The translations under genes and the position numbers were made by a program. From the NCBI GenBank assembly GCA_965205735.1, contig OZ242179.1, positions 3,968,001 to 4,032,000 of the forward strand: a stretch of 64,000 nucleotides of DNA. The letters are read 5' to 3'. The notes under the pieces were generated by a model. The model did not search any database, had not been told where the DNA came from, and saw only the letters and a list, made by a program, of their open reading frames with translations. Within the stretch, counting starts at the first letter, position 1, and each line of letters starts with the position of its first letter. The stretch comes from VXNE01 sp965205735. Its GTDB lineage: Bacteria > Pseudomonadota > Gammaproteobacteria > Pseudomonadales > Azotimanducaceae. This document shows, piece after piece, positions 43,760 to 52,564 of this stretch.

Positions 43760-43834
43760 TGGGGTGTCGCCAAGCGGTAAGGCACCGGGTTTTGATCCCG
43801 GCATTCGCAGGTTCGATTCCTGCCACCCCAGCCA
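43760..43834 (+). tRNA. tRNA-Gln (anticodon TTG), CCA encoded
   Basis: Full cloverleaf: acceptor TGGGGTG/CACCCCA, D-arm GCC-AAGCGGTAA-GGC, anticodon arm CCGGG-TTTTGAT-CCCGG with TTG, T-arm GCAGG-TTCGATT-CCTGC, discriminator G and encoded CCA. tRNA-Gln is normally found between ispE and prs in this gammaproteobacterial block; both genes are missing here while rplY follows. Confidence 0.97.
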
Positions 43835-43959
43835 CATTGCGATGGCTGATGGCTATAGGGGACGGAACGCCCATCGGCGCTTAAATAGACGAGCGGTTCC
43901 TGACGTGCCGCAACGGGCGTGGTGGCTGCGCGGAAACATATTCGGAGGTTGCGAATAGC

Positions 43960-44679
43960 ATGGCAGAACAATGCGTTTTGGAAGCCGAGACCAGGGTCGG
44001 CCGCGGCAAGTCGACGGCCCGACGACTGCGCAGGGAGGCGGACAAGGTCCCTGGCATCGTCTACGGCGGAGGAAGGGACCCGGTACCGGTGGCGGTGGAA
44101 CTCCGGCTGCTGTCCAAGGCCATGGAGCAACAGGCTTTTTTCTCTCAGATCATTCAGTTGCGGATCGACGGGGAGTCCGAGCAGACGGTGTTGCGCGACT
44201 TGCAGCGTCATCCAGCGAACGAGAAGGTGCTGCACATCGATTTCATGCGTGTCCGCGCCGACAGACCGATTCAAATGAGCGTGCCATTGCGCTTCCTGAA
44301 CGAAGACAAGTGCGTCGGTGTGCGCCAGAGTGGCGGCAATATTTCCCACAATCTGATTGAAGTCGAGATCACATGCTTGCCGGCGGACCTGCCGGCATCC
44401 CTGGATATCGATGTCGAGAATCTGGACCTGGGGCAGGCGTTGCACCTTTCCGATCTGGAGCTTCCCGAAGGCGTGTCGATAGTGGCGCTGGCGTCCACCG
44501 AGGAGCACGACACGCCGGTAGTAAGCATTCAGGCGCCGCGCGGCGGGCTGGAAGACGAAGAGGAGCCCGGGGAGCAAGAACTGCTTGAAGGCGAGGAGGA
44601 ACCGCTGGGTGATGCAGAAGACTCCGCCGAGGCTGACGAGAGCGGCACTTCGAGTGGCTCGGGGAGATCTGATCGCTAG
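43960..44679 (+). CDS. rplY: 50S ribosomal protein L25/general stress protein Ctc
   Basis: 239 residues: the 5S-rRNA-binding L25 domain (LEAETRVGRGKSTARRLRRE, VPGIVYGGGRDPVPV, VLRDLQRHPANEKVLHIDF) plus the C-terminal TL5 beta domain and an acidic tail rich in E and D. It belongs to the long Ctc form. GGAGGTTGCG lies upstream of the ATG. It is followed closely by pth, as in most proteobacteria. Confidence 0.95.
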   Translation: MAEQCVLEAETRVGRGKSTARRLRREADKVPGIVYGGGRDPVPVAVELRLLSKAMEQQAFFSQIIQLRIDGESEQTVLRDLQRHPANEKVLHIDFMRVRADRPIQMSVPLRFLNEDKCVGVRQSGGNISHNLIEVEITCLPADLPASLDIDVENLDLGQALHLSDLELPEGVSIVALASTEEHDTPVVSIQAPRGGLEDEEEPGEQELLEGEEEPLGDAEDSAEADESGTSSGSGRSDR

Positions 44680-44709
44680 CCGCAGAACCGAAGATGGCCG
44701 TTGCAAGAC

Positions 44710-45303
44710 ATGCCCGGTATCCGTCTGATCGCAGGGCTTGGCAACCCCGGCCGCCGGTATGAAGGTACGCCACACAATATCGGCGCATGGTGGGTTCGGA
44801 ACCTTGCGACGCGATTTGCCGTGCCCATGGCGGCGCGCGCCAAGTTCAGAGGAAGCGTCGGTCGCGGGGATGTCCTTGGCCGGGACGTCTGGTTTCTTCT
44901 GCCGTCGACCTATGTGAACCTGTCCGGCGAATCCGTGGGCGCGCTGTCGCGGTTCTACGGTATAGAGCCCGACGAAATATTGATTGCCCACGACGAAGTC
45001 GATTTCCCGGTCGGTGTGACGAGGCTCAAGAACGGCGGCCGGCATCACACCCACAACGGCGTTGCCAGCGTCGTTGCGAGTCTGGGCAATCGTTCCGACT
45101 TCGTGCGCCTGCGCATCGGTGTCGGCCATCCCGGACGGCGTCGCATGATCGGCTTTCTCACCGGCAAGAAGTTCGGGAAGCGCGATCGCGATCGCGTCGA
45201 GGCGAGCCTCGAGATGGACGACGCACTGCTGCGACTTGTCGTCGATGGGGAATTGGAAAAGGCGATGAGCCGCCTTCACGCGCCCATACCTGCAACGGAA
45301 TAG
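44710..45303 (+). CDS. pth: peptidyl-tRNA hydrolase
   Basis: 197 residues. GLGNPGRRYEGTPHNIG carries the active-site N and H, HDEVDFPVG the D, and the HTHNGVASV block the second asparagine. It recycles peptidyl-tRNA released from stalled ribosomes. ATG 44710 begins MPGIRLIAGLGNPG; a TTG at 44701 is in frame upstream. The stop is 3 nt before ychF. Confidence 0.95.
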   Translation: MPGIRLIAGLGNPGRRYEGTPHNIGAWWVRNLATRFAVPMAARAKFRGSVGRGDVLGRDVWFLLPSTYVNLSGESVGALSRFYGIEPDEILIAHDEVDFPVGVTRLKNGGRHHTHNGVASVVASLGNRSDFVRLRIGVGHPGRRRMIGFLTGKKFGKRDRDRVEASLEMDDALLRLVVDGELEKAMSRLHAPIPATE

Positions 45304-45306
45304 CGC

Positions 45307-46398
45307 GTGGGTTTCCGATGCGGCATCGTCGGTTTGCCGAATGTCGGCAAGTCGACGCTGTTCAATGCCATGACCTGCGCCGGGGCCGAGGCGGAGAACT
45401 TTCCGTTTTGCACCATCGAGCCGAATGTGGGCGTCGTGCCTGTCCCGGATCCGCGTCTTTGGCGAGTCGCCGAGTTGGCGTCGGCGAAACGGGTGATCCC
45501 GGCAATGGTGGAGTTCGTGGATATCGCGGGCTTGGTGAAGGGCGCTTCCAGGGGAGAGGGGCTAGGCAACCAGTTTCTCGCACACATTCGCGAAACACAG
45601 GCCATCGCCCATGTAGTGCGTTGTTTCGAGGACGAGGGTGTCGTCAACGTCGCCAACAGGGTCTCTCCGGCAGACGACATCGAAGTTGTCGATACGGAAT
45701 TGGCGCTGGCGGACCTCGACACCGTGGAACGCGCCCACGATCGCGTCCGGCGCGTAGCGGCTGTTGGCGACAGGGAGGCGCGCGCCCGGACGGAACTGCT
45801 TGAGAAGCTGCGCACATGTCTGGATCAGGGCGGCCCGGTGCGTTCGCTCGACCTGACAGAGGGCGAGCGGACGCGGATCGGGGACCTGCATCTGCTCACC
45901 GCCAAGCCGGTGATGTACATCGCCAACGTGGCCGAAGACGGGTTGCGGGACAATCCGCTGCTGGCTTCGGTGGAGGCGATCGCCGTTGCGCAGGGCGCCG
46001 CCTGCACTCCCATCTGCGCGAAAATCGAAGCCGAGATCGCGGAACTCGAAGTCGGAGAGAGAATGGACTTTCTGCGCGATCTCGGGTTGGACGCGCCGGG
46101 TCTGGACCGCGTGATCCACGCTGGACACCGGCTACTGGAGTTGCACGATTACTTCACGCACAATCCCGATGAAGCGCGTGCCTGGACGGTTCCGGTCGGT
46201 ACGACCGCGCCACAGGCTGCGGGGGTCATCCACACGGACTTCGAAAGGGGCTTCATACGCGCGGAAGTGATCGCGTACGACGACTTCGTTTCCTTTGGAG
46301 GAGAACAGGGTGCCAGGGAAGCCGGCCGGCGGCGCTTGGAAGGCAGGGATTATGTCGTGCGGGATGGGGACGTGATCCACTTTCGATTCAACGTGTAG
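45307..46398 (+). CDS. ychF: ribosome-associated ATPase YchF (OLA1 family)
   Basis: 363 residues, GTG start. P-loop GLPNVGKSTLFNAMT, the G3 region VDIAGLVKGASRGEGLGNQFL, and the unusual G4 equivalent YIANVAED. The C-terminal TGS domain has RAWTVPVGTTAPQAAGVIHTD. YchF prefers ATP and binds ribosomes. It ends the conserved rplY-pth-ychF block and is followed by a convergent epoxide hydrolase. Confidence 0.96.
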   Translation: MGFRCGIVGLPNVGKSTLFNAMTCAGAEAENFPFCTIEPNVGVVPVPDPRLWRVAELASAKRVIPAMVEFVDIAGLVKGASRGEGLGNQFLAHIRETQAIAHVVRCFEDEGVVNVANRVSPADDIEVVDTELALADLDTVERAHDRVRRVAAVGDREARARTELLEKLRTCLDQGGPVRSLDLTEGERTRIGDLHLLTAKPVMYIANVAEDGLRDNPLLASVEAIAVAQGAACTPICAKIEAEIAELEVGERMDFLRDLGLDAPGLDRVIHAGHRLLELHDYFTHNPDEARAWTVPVGTTAPQAAGVIHTDFERGFIRAEVIAYDDFVSFGGEQGAREAGRRRLEGRDYVVRDGDVIHFRFNV

Positions 46399-46439
46399 GG
46401 TCCCGAACCATCGACTACCTGACGAGTCAAAGAGCGATG

Positions 46440-47630
46440 TCATGATCGCGTACCAGCTCGCATCACCCGGAAGCACTTGCGCAACTCTTCGACGAATATT
46501 TCAGGCTGCTCGAAAGCGGCGAAGTGGCCACCCCTGTCCAGTTCGTTCCAGTAGACGATGTTGGGGTAGCGGTTCTCTGCCCAAATCCTCGGCGTCGGCG
46601 TGATCTCCTTCGGAAAGATGCTGCACCCGGTGGGCACGGTTATTTCCACGGCATGCTCATCGTAGTCACCCGCGAGGTGGCTCTGATTGTTTTCCCAATA
46701 GATTCGCGCCGATGACGTCCCGCTGTCGGTCAGCCAGTAGAACATCACGTTGTCCAGTAACGCATCGCGGCTGATGGCGTTTTCGGGGAGGCCGTCGCAG
46801 TCCGTCCACTCGAAAAACTTCTCGAGGATCCACGCGGCCTGTCCCATGGGCGAATCGGCCAACGCGTAGCCGAGCGTCTGCGGGCGCGTGCTCTGCTGGC
46901 TGCCGTATCCGCCGCCCCTGCCCTGCCGACGTTGGATTTGGGCAAGTGCCCTTTTCTCCTCTTCGGTGGGGTTCTCAGGGGTCTCCCGCGGCCGACCGCC
47001 CGGCATGTTGACATGGATTCCGGCGCAGCGATCGGGATGCCGTGCCGCGAGGGCGTTGGATACGGTCGTGCCCCAGTCCCCGCCTTGCGCGAAATAACGG
47101 TCATAGCCCAGGCGCGCCATGATTTCGTCCCATGCATCGGCGATCTTCGGAATGTTCCAACCGGTGCCCTCGGGTTGGCCCGAGAACCCGAAACCGGGCA
47201 GGGAAGGGCAGACGACGTGAAACGCGTCTTCCGCCGCTCCGCCGTGGTTGGTTGGATCCGCGAGGGGCTCGATGATGCGGTTGAACTCGACGACGGAGCC
47301 TGGCCAACCGTGGGTAATGACCAGGGGAAAGGCGTCCGGGTGGGGGCTTTCCCGGTGGATGAAGTGGATGTCCAGGCCATCTACGTCGGTCAGGTATTGT
47401 GGAAAGCCGTTGAAATAAGTCTGCCGCGCGGGCCAGTCGTACTCGTTGAGCCAGTAGTCGCGAATGTCCTTCGCCCAGGCGAGGGGCACGCCCTGGTTCC
47501 AGTCGTGGGGCGCACCTTCGGCAGCACGAATGGTCTCGGCATCCGGCCACCGCGTCCGCTCGAGGCGGGCCGCAAGGTCGTCCAGCACGGCCTTCGGGAT
47601 GTCGATTTCGAATGGTCGGATTTCGCTCAT
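46440..47630 (-). CDS. microsomal-type epoxide hydrolase (alpha/beta hydrolase)
   Basis: 396 residues. The N-terminal EHN domain (FEIDIPKAVLDDLAARLERTRW) is followed by the oxyanion HGWPGS, the nucleophile aspartate in QGGDWGTTV and the final histidine in RGGHFAAFE. The family hydrolyses epoxides to diols. A glycine-rich loop GRGGGYGSQQ in the cap is unusual. The ATG at 47630 is preferred over an upstream TTG-started extension. No pathway context is visible. Confidence 0.92.
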   Translation of the reverse strand: MSEIRPFEIDIPKAVLDDLAARLERTRWPDAETIRAAEGAPHDWNQGVPLAWAKDIRDYWLNEYDWPARQTYFNGFPQYLTDVDGLDIHFIHRESPHPDAFPLVITHGWPGSVVEFNRIIEPLADPTNHGGAAEDAFHVVCPSLPGFGFSGQPEGTGWNIPKIADAWDEIMARLGYDRYFAQGGDWGTTVSNALAARHPDRCAGIHVNMPGGRPRETPENPTEEEKRALAQIQRRQGRGGGYGSQQSTRPQTLGYALADSPMGQAAWILEKFFEWTDCDGLPENAISRDALLDNVMFYWLTDSGTSSARIYWENNQSHLAGDYDEHAVEITVPTGCSIFPKEITPTPRIWAENRYPNIVYWNELDRGGHFAAFEQPEIFVEELRKCFRVMRAGTRS

Positions 47631-47739
47631 GGGTGATTCCTGTCTGTGACGGCAGTGGGACATCGCGTCGTTGGAGGTATTGGTTCCCGTGCGACGCCGA
47701 TGCGTGGCTGAGGAGAGTTCGAGTCCAGCTTCACCATGA

Positions 47740-47994
47740 TCAGAGATACTCGTCCTCGCGTTTCAGGCGACGTATTTCGTCTTCCGGGTTGTGGCCATCG
47801 AATAGACCGAACAAGCGATCAAGTACCTGCACGCGTTCCTCGCGCCAGGCTGGCGGAATCCCGAAGACCGCATCCCGATGCTGCAACACCGCACGACGAA
47901 TCGCCTCGGAGGTCGAGCAAGCGTAACAATAGGCGAGTTCGCGCGCTGCGACTAATGTCTCGTCGTCCAGCAAGGGAGTTCTTTGGGTGGTCAT
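47740..47994 (-). CDS. orphan VapB-like antitoxin
   Basis: 84 residues: an N-terminal helix-strand part (LLDDETLVAARELAYCYACSTSEAIRRAVLQHR) of the type seen in short VapB/RHH-related antitoxins, and a C-terminal half rich in R, E and D (LFDGHNPEDEIRRLKREDEYL). No toxin follows; the next gene downstream is the epoxide hydrolase and upstream is opposite in strand. It could be a relic or act in trans on another VapC. Confidence 0.6.
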   Translation of the reverse strand: MTTQRTPLLDDETLVAARELAYCYACSTSEAIRRAVLQHRDAVFGIPPAWREERVQVLDRLFGLFDGHNPEDEIRRLKREDEYL

Positions 47995-48013
47995 GCGATA
48001 TCTGGTTGAATCG

Positions 48014-48253
48014 ATGATGAGACATGGTGATAGTACTGCCGACGTTAGGCAAGCGAGCCTGCCAAGGATCAACTTAGTGAGCGAGTCGACTCCCGCCTGC
48101 AGAAATTGTAGACATTGGAAAGGAGCGGGCTCCGTTCCGTGGGGGCGCGTGTGCGATCTCAGACTACCAACGGAGTCACAAATCACCCAGCCTGGAGACT
48201 GGTGTACAAGATTTGAGACGAGACGGTTCGATCCGCGTCAAAAGACAAACTGA
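48014..48253 (+). CDS. small cysteine-rich protein, possible zinc binder
   Basis: Up to 79 residues, with a GTG at 48077 as an alternative start that would give 58. The part after 48077 reads CRNCRHW, then VCDLRLPTESQITQPGDWC and TRFE, a C-x2-C ... C ... DWC pattern seen in small proteins of phage and host genomes. The frame lies between the vapB-like gene and the ArsI-like gene, and is supported mainly by its cysteine pattern. Function unknown. Confidence 0.4.
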   Translation: MMRHGDSTADVRQASLPRINLVSESTPACRNCRHWKGAGSVPWGRVCDLRLPTESQITQPGDWCTRFETRRFDPRQKTN

Positions 48254-48314
48254 TACATTACCCTGTTGGGGCAGACCACGCTGCTCGGGACACGACACTG
48301 AGGAGGAAACCGCA

Positions 48315-48677
48315 ATGCGTCTGCAACTCGCTCTCAATGTGCGCGACATGAATGCCGCCGTGGATTTCTACTCGAAGATGTTCGGGGTAGAGCCGCACAA
48401 GCGCAGGCTGGGATACGCCAACTTCGCCATTGACGAACCGCCGCTCAAGCTGGTCCTGTTCGAATCGCCCGATGGCGAGGAGCGCCTGAACCATCTGGGC
48501 GTGGAGGTGTTCGAGGATGCCGAGGTGAGCCGGGCCGTGGCTCGGGTCAGGGACTGCGGATTGGAACACGCCCTCGAGAACGACGTGACCTGCTGCCATG
48601 CCAGACAGAACAAGGTCTGGTTGCGGGAACCCGGGGGACTGCGCTGGGAGTGGTACCGGGTGGTCGAGGACGTGTAA
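48315..48677 (+). CDS. ArsI/CadI-family VOC dioxygenase-like protein
   Basis: 120 residues. MRLQLALNVRDMNAAVDFYSKMFG is a vicinal-oxygen-chelate start, LNHLGVEV holds a metal histidine, and VTCCHARQNKVWLREPGG contains the adjacent cysteine pair typical of ArsI, a C-As lyase for methylarsenite, and of CadI. A consensus AGGAGGAAAC ribosome site precedes the ATG. No arsR, arsM or arsenic pump is nearby, so metal or arsenic function rests on the family alone. Confidence 0.8.
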   Translation: MRLQLALNVRDMNAAVDFYSKMFGVEPHKRRLGYANFAIDEPPLKLVLFESPDGEERLNHLGVEVFEDAEVSRAVARVRDCGLEHALENDVTCCHARQNKVWLREPGGLRWEWYRVVEDV

Positions 48678-48710
48678 CGAGGTGATGTTTATTGGCGGCG
48701 GTAGCGTGTT

Positions 48711-50024
48711 TCAGGTGCTGCGGGTCACCGTTGCGTCGAGCAATGCGTCTATCTGATCGCTGCCGAATCCCAGGTCCGTCAGGATGGCCAGCGTGTCCGA
48801 ACCGAGCGGATCGGTCGGTGGGGCCGGCGTGAACCCTTCGGCGTCGAGGTACACCGGCGGCGACAACGCCGTCACGTCGCCGGCGGTCGGATGCCGGAAC
48901 GTGTGGAACATGCCGTTCGCCGCGGTTTGCGGATCGTCGATCAGTTCCAGCGGAAACCTGACCGTCGAAACGGGAACCCCCGCTTCATTCAGTTCCGCGA
49001 CCCACTCCGCGCTTGCGCGCTGGCGCAGCTTTGCCTCGGCCCTGGGCTTGAGCGCGTCGTAGTGCCTGTCGAGGTCGAGTCCGGAACCCGTACCGAGGCC
49101 AGGATCGTCGAGGCCTATGACCCGCATGAATCTCTCCCGCAGCGAGGGACTGCCGCAGGCGATGGCGATGGACGCGTCCGCCGTCTCGTACGTCCGGAAA
49201 TAGACCTGCGACATGGACCGGGCACGCACCGAAGGGATGATCTCGGCCTGTGCCGTGTAGGGAGCGCCGGCAGCGCGGAGTGCGTCCAGGCGATCCAGTA
49301 CTTCCCGGTGGACCGGGCCGTCCTCACTCTCCGCGCGGACAAGTTGGTTGTTCGCGAGTGTCATCGCTGCCTGCAGCAGCGACGTGTCGACGTGGCCGCC
49401 CCGTCCCGTGCGTTCGCGTCGAAGGAGCGCGGCGCCGACGCCGAAAGCGAGCGTCATGGCGCACATGTAGTCCGCACTCACCGGGTCCCCGGTGGCCGGT
49501 CGTCCGTCGACGATGCGACCATTGGCCGCCATCAACCCGCTGCGCGCCTGCACGACGATGTCCATCGCCGCGTTCCCGGCTTCTGGACCCCGGTTGCCGA
49601 ACGCTGACACGGAACCCACGACGAGACGGGAGAATCGTTCGCAGAGCTCGGAGGCGCCGAGGCCCAGTTCTTCCGCCAGTCCCGGCCGGAAGTTCATGAG
49701 GGCAACGTCGGCCCATGCGAGCAACGCGTCGATCACGGGTTTCGCTTCCGGGTGGCGCAGTGCCAGCGGCAGCGACCGCTTGCCCCGGTTGCGCGACAGG
49801 AAGGTGCGCGTCTCGGGCGCAATGGGCTTTCGTCCATCGGGTGAGTCGACGGATGCCAGCGGGCGCAATCGCCTGGCCGGGTCGCCGTCCACCGGTTCGA
49901 CCTTGATGACCTTGGCACCGCCTTCGGCCAGGAGTTGTGCCGCGAACGGCACGGCGACGAACTGGCCGAATTCGACGACGCGGATGCCTTCGAACGGCCG
50001 TTCGGAATGGGCGTGCTCTGACAA
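48711..50024 (-). CDS. CaiB/BaiF family (class III) CoA transferase
   Basis: 437 residues. RVVEFGQFVAVPFAAQLLAEGGAKVIKVE is the N-terminal Rossmann-like CoA-binding block, D in NAAMDIVVQARSGLM is the catalytic aspartate, and RGGHVDTSLLQAAM follows. It moves CoA between carboxylic acids. It is divergent from the acetoacetate-decarboxylase-like pair, with about 200 bp between, and may prepare acyl-CoA substrates in the same pathway; that is inference. Confidence 0.9.
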   Translation of the reverse strand: MSEHAHSERPFEGIRVVEFGQFVAVPFAAQLLAEGGAKVIKVEPVDGDPARRLRPLASVDSPDGRKPIAPETRTFLSRNRGKRSLPLALRHPEAKPVIDALLAWADVALMNFRPGLAEELGLGASELCERFSRLVVGSVSAFGNRGPEAGNAAMDIVVQARSGLMAANGRIVDGRPATGDPVSADYMCAMTLAFGVGAALLRRERTGRGGHVDTSLLQAAMTLANNQLVRAESEDGPVHREVLDRLDALRAAGAPYTAQAEIIPSVRARSMSQVYFRTYETADASIAIACGSPSLRERFMRVIGLDDPGLGTGSGLDLDRHYDALKPRAEAKLRQRASAEWVAELNEAGVPVSTVRFPLELIDDPQTAANGMFHTFRHPTAGDVTALSPPVYLDAEGFTPAPPTDPLGSDTLAILTDLGFGSDQIDALLDATVTRST

Positions 50025-50225
50025 CGGAACCCTTCTGGCGAGTGACGCGAATCGCGAACATAGCGCTTAGGGGCGCATTGCCGCAATGCGCCGCGACGAT
50101 TTTGGCGGAACGCCCCGCAATCATTGCACTCTGCGCGGCGCCCGCGGCGTTGGCGTGCGGCGTTGGCGTTGCGCCGGTCCGGGCAGAGTGCTACGTTACG
50201 AGAGATATAGAAAAGGGAGGAGATA

Positions 50226-51278
50226 ATGGCCGCGAACCCAAAATTTGAAGGAGACGTCATGTCAAGTGACGTTGTAACCCGGTCGATTCCGGAGGAACTG
50301 GTCTTGCCGCAGAACTTCGGCGGACCCAGCGACGGGAGCGACGTTGGAAAGGGCGACCCGGAAGCCGATCAAAGGGCCATACAGTTGAAACTGGCTCGCT
50401 CGAGAGTCGGTACGGACCGCGCCGAAAAATTCGTCAATGACCCGAACCGGACCTGGTCAATCAACGGCGGAAGGGGCCCCGGTCACAGTCTGGTTCCGAC
50501 CCTTAACGACGAGCAACTCGAAGACCACATCGCGAGGGGCTTGGGCACGCAGGGTATCTTCACCGTGATCGAGCCGGCGGATCTCGATGTGTATCGCTCA
50601 TTCCTGTCCGCGCCCTTGCAGATGCCCGAGCGTCCGCTTGTGGGGGCAACCCTGCTTGACATGAACTCCGGCAATCCGATCAATCGTTTCCAGGAAGGCC
50701 GGTTCACGGTCAAATGCCTGTGTCCGGATGGCCTCGAGTCCTGGCTGGTGGTCAGTACTCCGGTGCCGTTCAACCTGCAGTGCCGGGAAGGCGTGATCTG
50801 GGGATGGCCCAAGTACGTGGCGGACCAGATCAGCTTCAGTCGGGAAGCGAACGCGGCCAGGGCCGAGGTCCTGTATTTCGGGGAAGAGCGATACTCCCTC
50901 GATTTCACCGCGGGGCCCGTGAAAGACGAAGCGGCGCTCAGAGCGCTCGGAAGGGTCGAAGGCGGCAATACCGTTTCGTGGTACTGGATTCAGGGCGGCG
51001 CCGTCCTGTGCAGGCAGGGCAGGGGCCCGGGATTCCAGAACGGTCGTACAGAGTCCCGGATACTCGATTGGCAGGCGGGACAGGTCAAGGTCCATGTCCG
51101 GCCTTCGGATCCATGGGCGGGCCTGATACCCGAAGACTCCGTCACGGACGGTTACTACTCCAAGTTCATCGGGGGCGGCGGAGGCGATTCCGTCATGACC
51201 AAGCTCGCGACAGTGGGCGGTGGCTCCGTGACAGCGGTGGGATCGAATGCGTCGATAAGAGTTCCCGAATTCGACTGA
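50226..51278 (+). CDS. acetoacetate decarboxylase-like protein (first of a tandem pair)
   Basis: 350 residues. GVIWGWPKYVADQISFSRE matches the family block with the Schiff-base lysine (WPKYVAD). Other family blocks are RFQEGRFTVKCLCPDG and the C-terminal LIPEDSVTDGYYSKFIGGGGGD. There are two in-frame starts, each with its own good ribosome site: ATG 50226 (GGGAGGAG) and ATG 50259 (GAAGGAGA). The second paralogue follows 65 nt later. In family members outside the Clostridium enzyme the reaction may be hydration, aldol chemistry or decarboxylation. Confidence 0.85.
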   Translation: MAANPKFEGDVMSSDVVTRSIPEELVLPQNFGGPSDGSDVGKGDPEADQRAIQLKLARSRVGTDRAEKFVNDPNRTWSINGGRGPGHSLVPTLNDEQLEDHIARGLGTQGIFTVIEPADLDVYRSFLSAPLQMPERPLVGATLLDMNSGNPINRFQEGRFTVKCLCPDGLESWLVVSTPVPFNLQCREGVIWGWPKYVADQISFSREANAARAEVLYFGEERYSLDFTAGPVKDEAALRALGRVEGGNTVSWYWIQGGAVLCRQGRGPGFQNGRTESRILDWQAGQVKVHVRPSDPWAGLIPEDSVTDGYYSKFIGGGGGDSVMTKLATVGGGSVTAVGSNASIRVPEFD

Positions 51279-51343
51279 TCCGAAGCACACCAGCCAGTAA
51301 GAGAAGCAAGCAAGAGAAGAGAGAAGGAAAGAGGAAAGCCAAA

Positions 51344-52417
51344 ATGGCAGCAATACTGAAACCAGAAGCTGATTTAGACGCAAGTCTGGAGATCAATCTC
51401 GAAGTACCCTATCAGGTCGTCGCACCTGATCCCGATCACGTTACGTCGATCGCATGCCCGCCGGAATATGCCGACCCGGTGAACTACGCGTCCGAGCTGG
51501 CGCTTTCGCGATCCGAATCCGAAAGGTACCGGACCGGCGATAAGGAACTGGACAAGAAGGTGGAAGTCGTAAGGCTCAACGCCGCCAGGGTCAGGATGGA
51601 TGCCATCCAGGCATTCGTCGAGGACCATAGTCAGACGTATTTCATCAACGGTGGCAAAGGTCCGGGCAACGTAAGGAACGTGCTATCCGACGAACAACTG
51701 GATGAACTCATCGCTCTCGGAGCGGGAACACAGGGTGTCCATACCGTCATTGAGCCCGCAGATCTCGATCTGTACCGCTCTTTCATCCCGGCGCCGCTGG
51801 CGATGCCGGAGCACCCGATCGTTGGAGCGAGCCTGCTCGACATGAACCAGTTCGGCAGAAAGGCCGCCCGCTTTCAGGAAGGCCGGTTCACGATCAAGGT
51901 GTTGTGTCCGGACGGGCTTGAATCCTGGATGTGCATTAGCACGCCGGTGCCATTCCTTCACCACACGCGTGAGGGAGTCATCTGGGGATGGCCCAAGTAC
52001 GTCGCTGATCAGATCAGCATTACGCATGGCGAGGGCTCGGTGAGAGCCGAAGTGCTCTACCAGGGCGAAGAGCGGTATTCGCTTGATTTCACCGAAGGCC
52101 CGGTCGAGGACGAAGCGCGCCTGAAATCCTTCGGCAAGGTCGAGGGAGGCAACACCGTCACGTGGCACTGGATCCAGGGCGGCGCCGTTTGCGTGAGGCA
52201 GGGACGCGGACCGGGAATCGACACCGGCGCCAAGCCGGCAAGGATTCTGGATTGGCGGGCAGGCCAGGTAAAGGTCCACGTCCGGCAATCGGATCCCTGG
52301 GCAGGGCTCATCCCCGAAGATTCCGTTACCGACGGTTGGTATCAGAAGTGGATCGGCGGGGGCGGAGGCGACTCCTACTGGGTCAAGCTCGGAATCGTAG
52401 GCGGATTCCCTGCGTAG
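51344..52417 (+). CDS. acetoacetate decarboxylase-like protein (second of a tandem pair)
   Basis: 357 residues, clearly paralogous to the preceding gene throughout. It shares VIWGWPKYVADQIS, GTQGVHTVIEPADLDLYRSF, RFQEGRFTIKVLCPDG and IPEDSVTDGWYQKWIGGGGG. The N-terminal about 40 residues differ. The lysine of WPKYVAD is kept in both, so neither looks degenerate and they may form a heteromer. A purine-rich GAGAAGGAAAGAGGAAAG leader precedes the ATG. A hairpin with a T-run lies about 100 bp downstream. Confidence 0.85.
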   Translation: MAAILKPEADLDASLEINLEVPYQVVAPDPDHVTSIACPPEYADPVNYASELALSRSESERYRTGDKELDKKVEVVRLNAARVRMDAIQAFVEDHSQTYFINGGKGPGNVRNVLSDEQLDELIALGAGTQGVHTVIEPADLDLYRSFIPAPLAMPEHPIVGASLLDMNQFGRKAARFQEGRFTIKVLCPDGLESWMCISTPVPFLHHTREGVIWGWPKYVADQISITHGEGSVRAEVLYQGEERYSLDFTEGPVEDEARLKSFGKVEGGNTVTWHWIQGGAVCVRQGRGPGIDTGAKPARILDWRAGQVKVHVRQSDPWAGLIPEDSVTDGWYQKWIGGGGGDSYWVKLGIVGGFPA

Positions 52418-52522
52418 TACCGGCAAGAGGCCGGGCCGCCACAAATAGTTGGCGGAGAGTGAGTGGGGATTTCAACTCTCGATGAGTTGCCCCCACTTCC
52501 CCGGTTGGAGCGCTAGCATGAA

Positions 52523-52553
52523 CAAACGTCTCCCCGGAGGCGTTTGTTTTTTC
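52523..52553 (+). terminator. Rho-independent terminator after the decarboxylase-like pair
   Basis: Stem CAAACGTCTCC / GGAGGCGTTTG with a short CC-rich loop, one bulge, followed by TTTTTT. It is 106 bp after the stop of the second decarboxylase-like gene and just before the MITE-like element. Confidence 0.8.
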
Positions 52554-52564
52554 TGGGAGCCTCT

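Noticed and set aside
48286..48300. Second copy of the MITE-like element end (GACACGACACTG)
   Set aside because: Only about 12 bp match and no partner inverted repeat is nearby; it can be chance.
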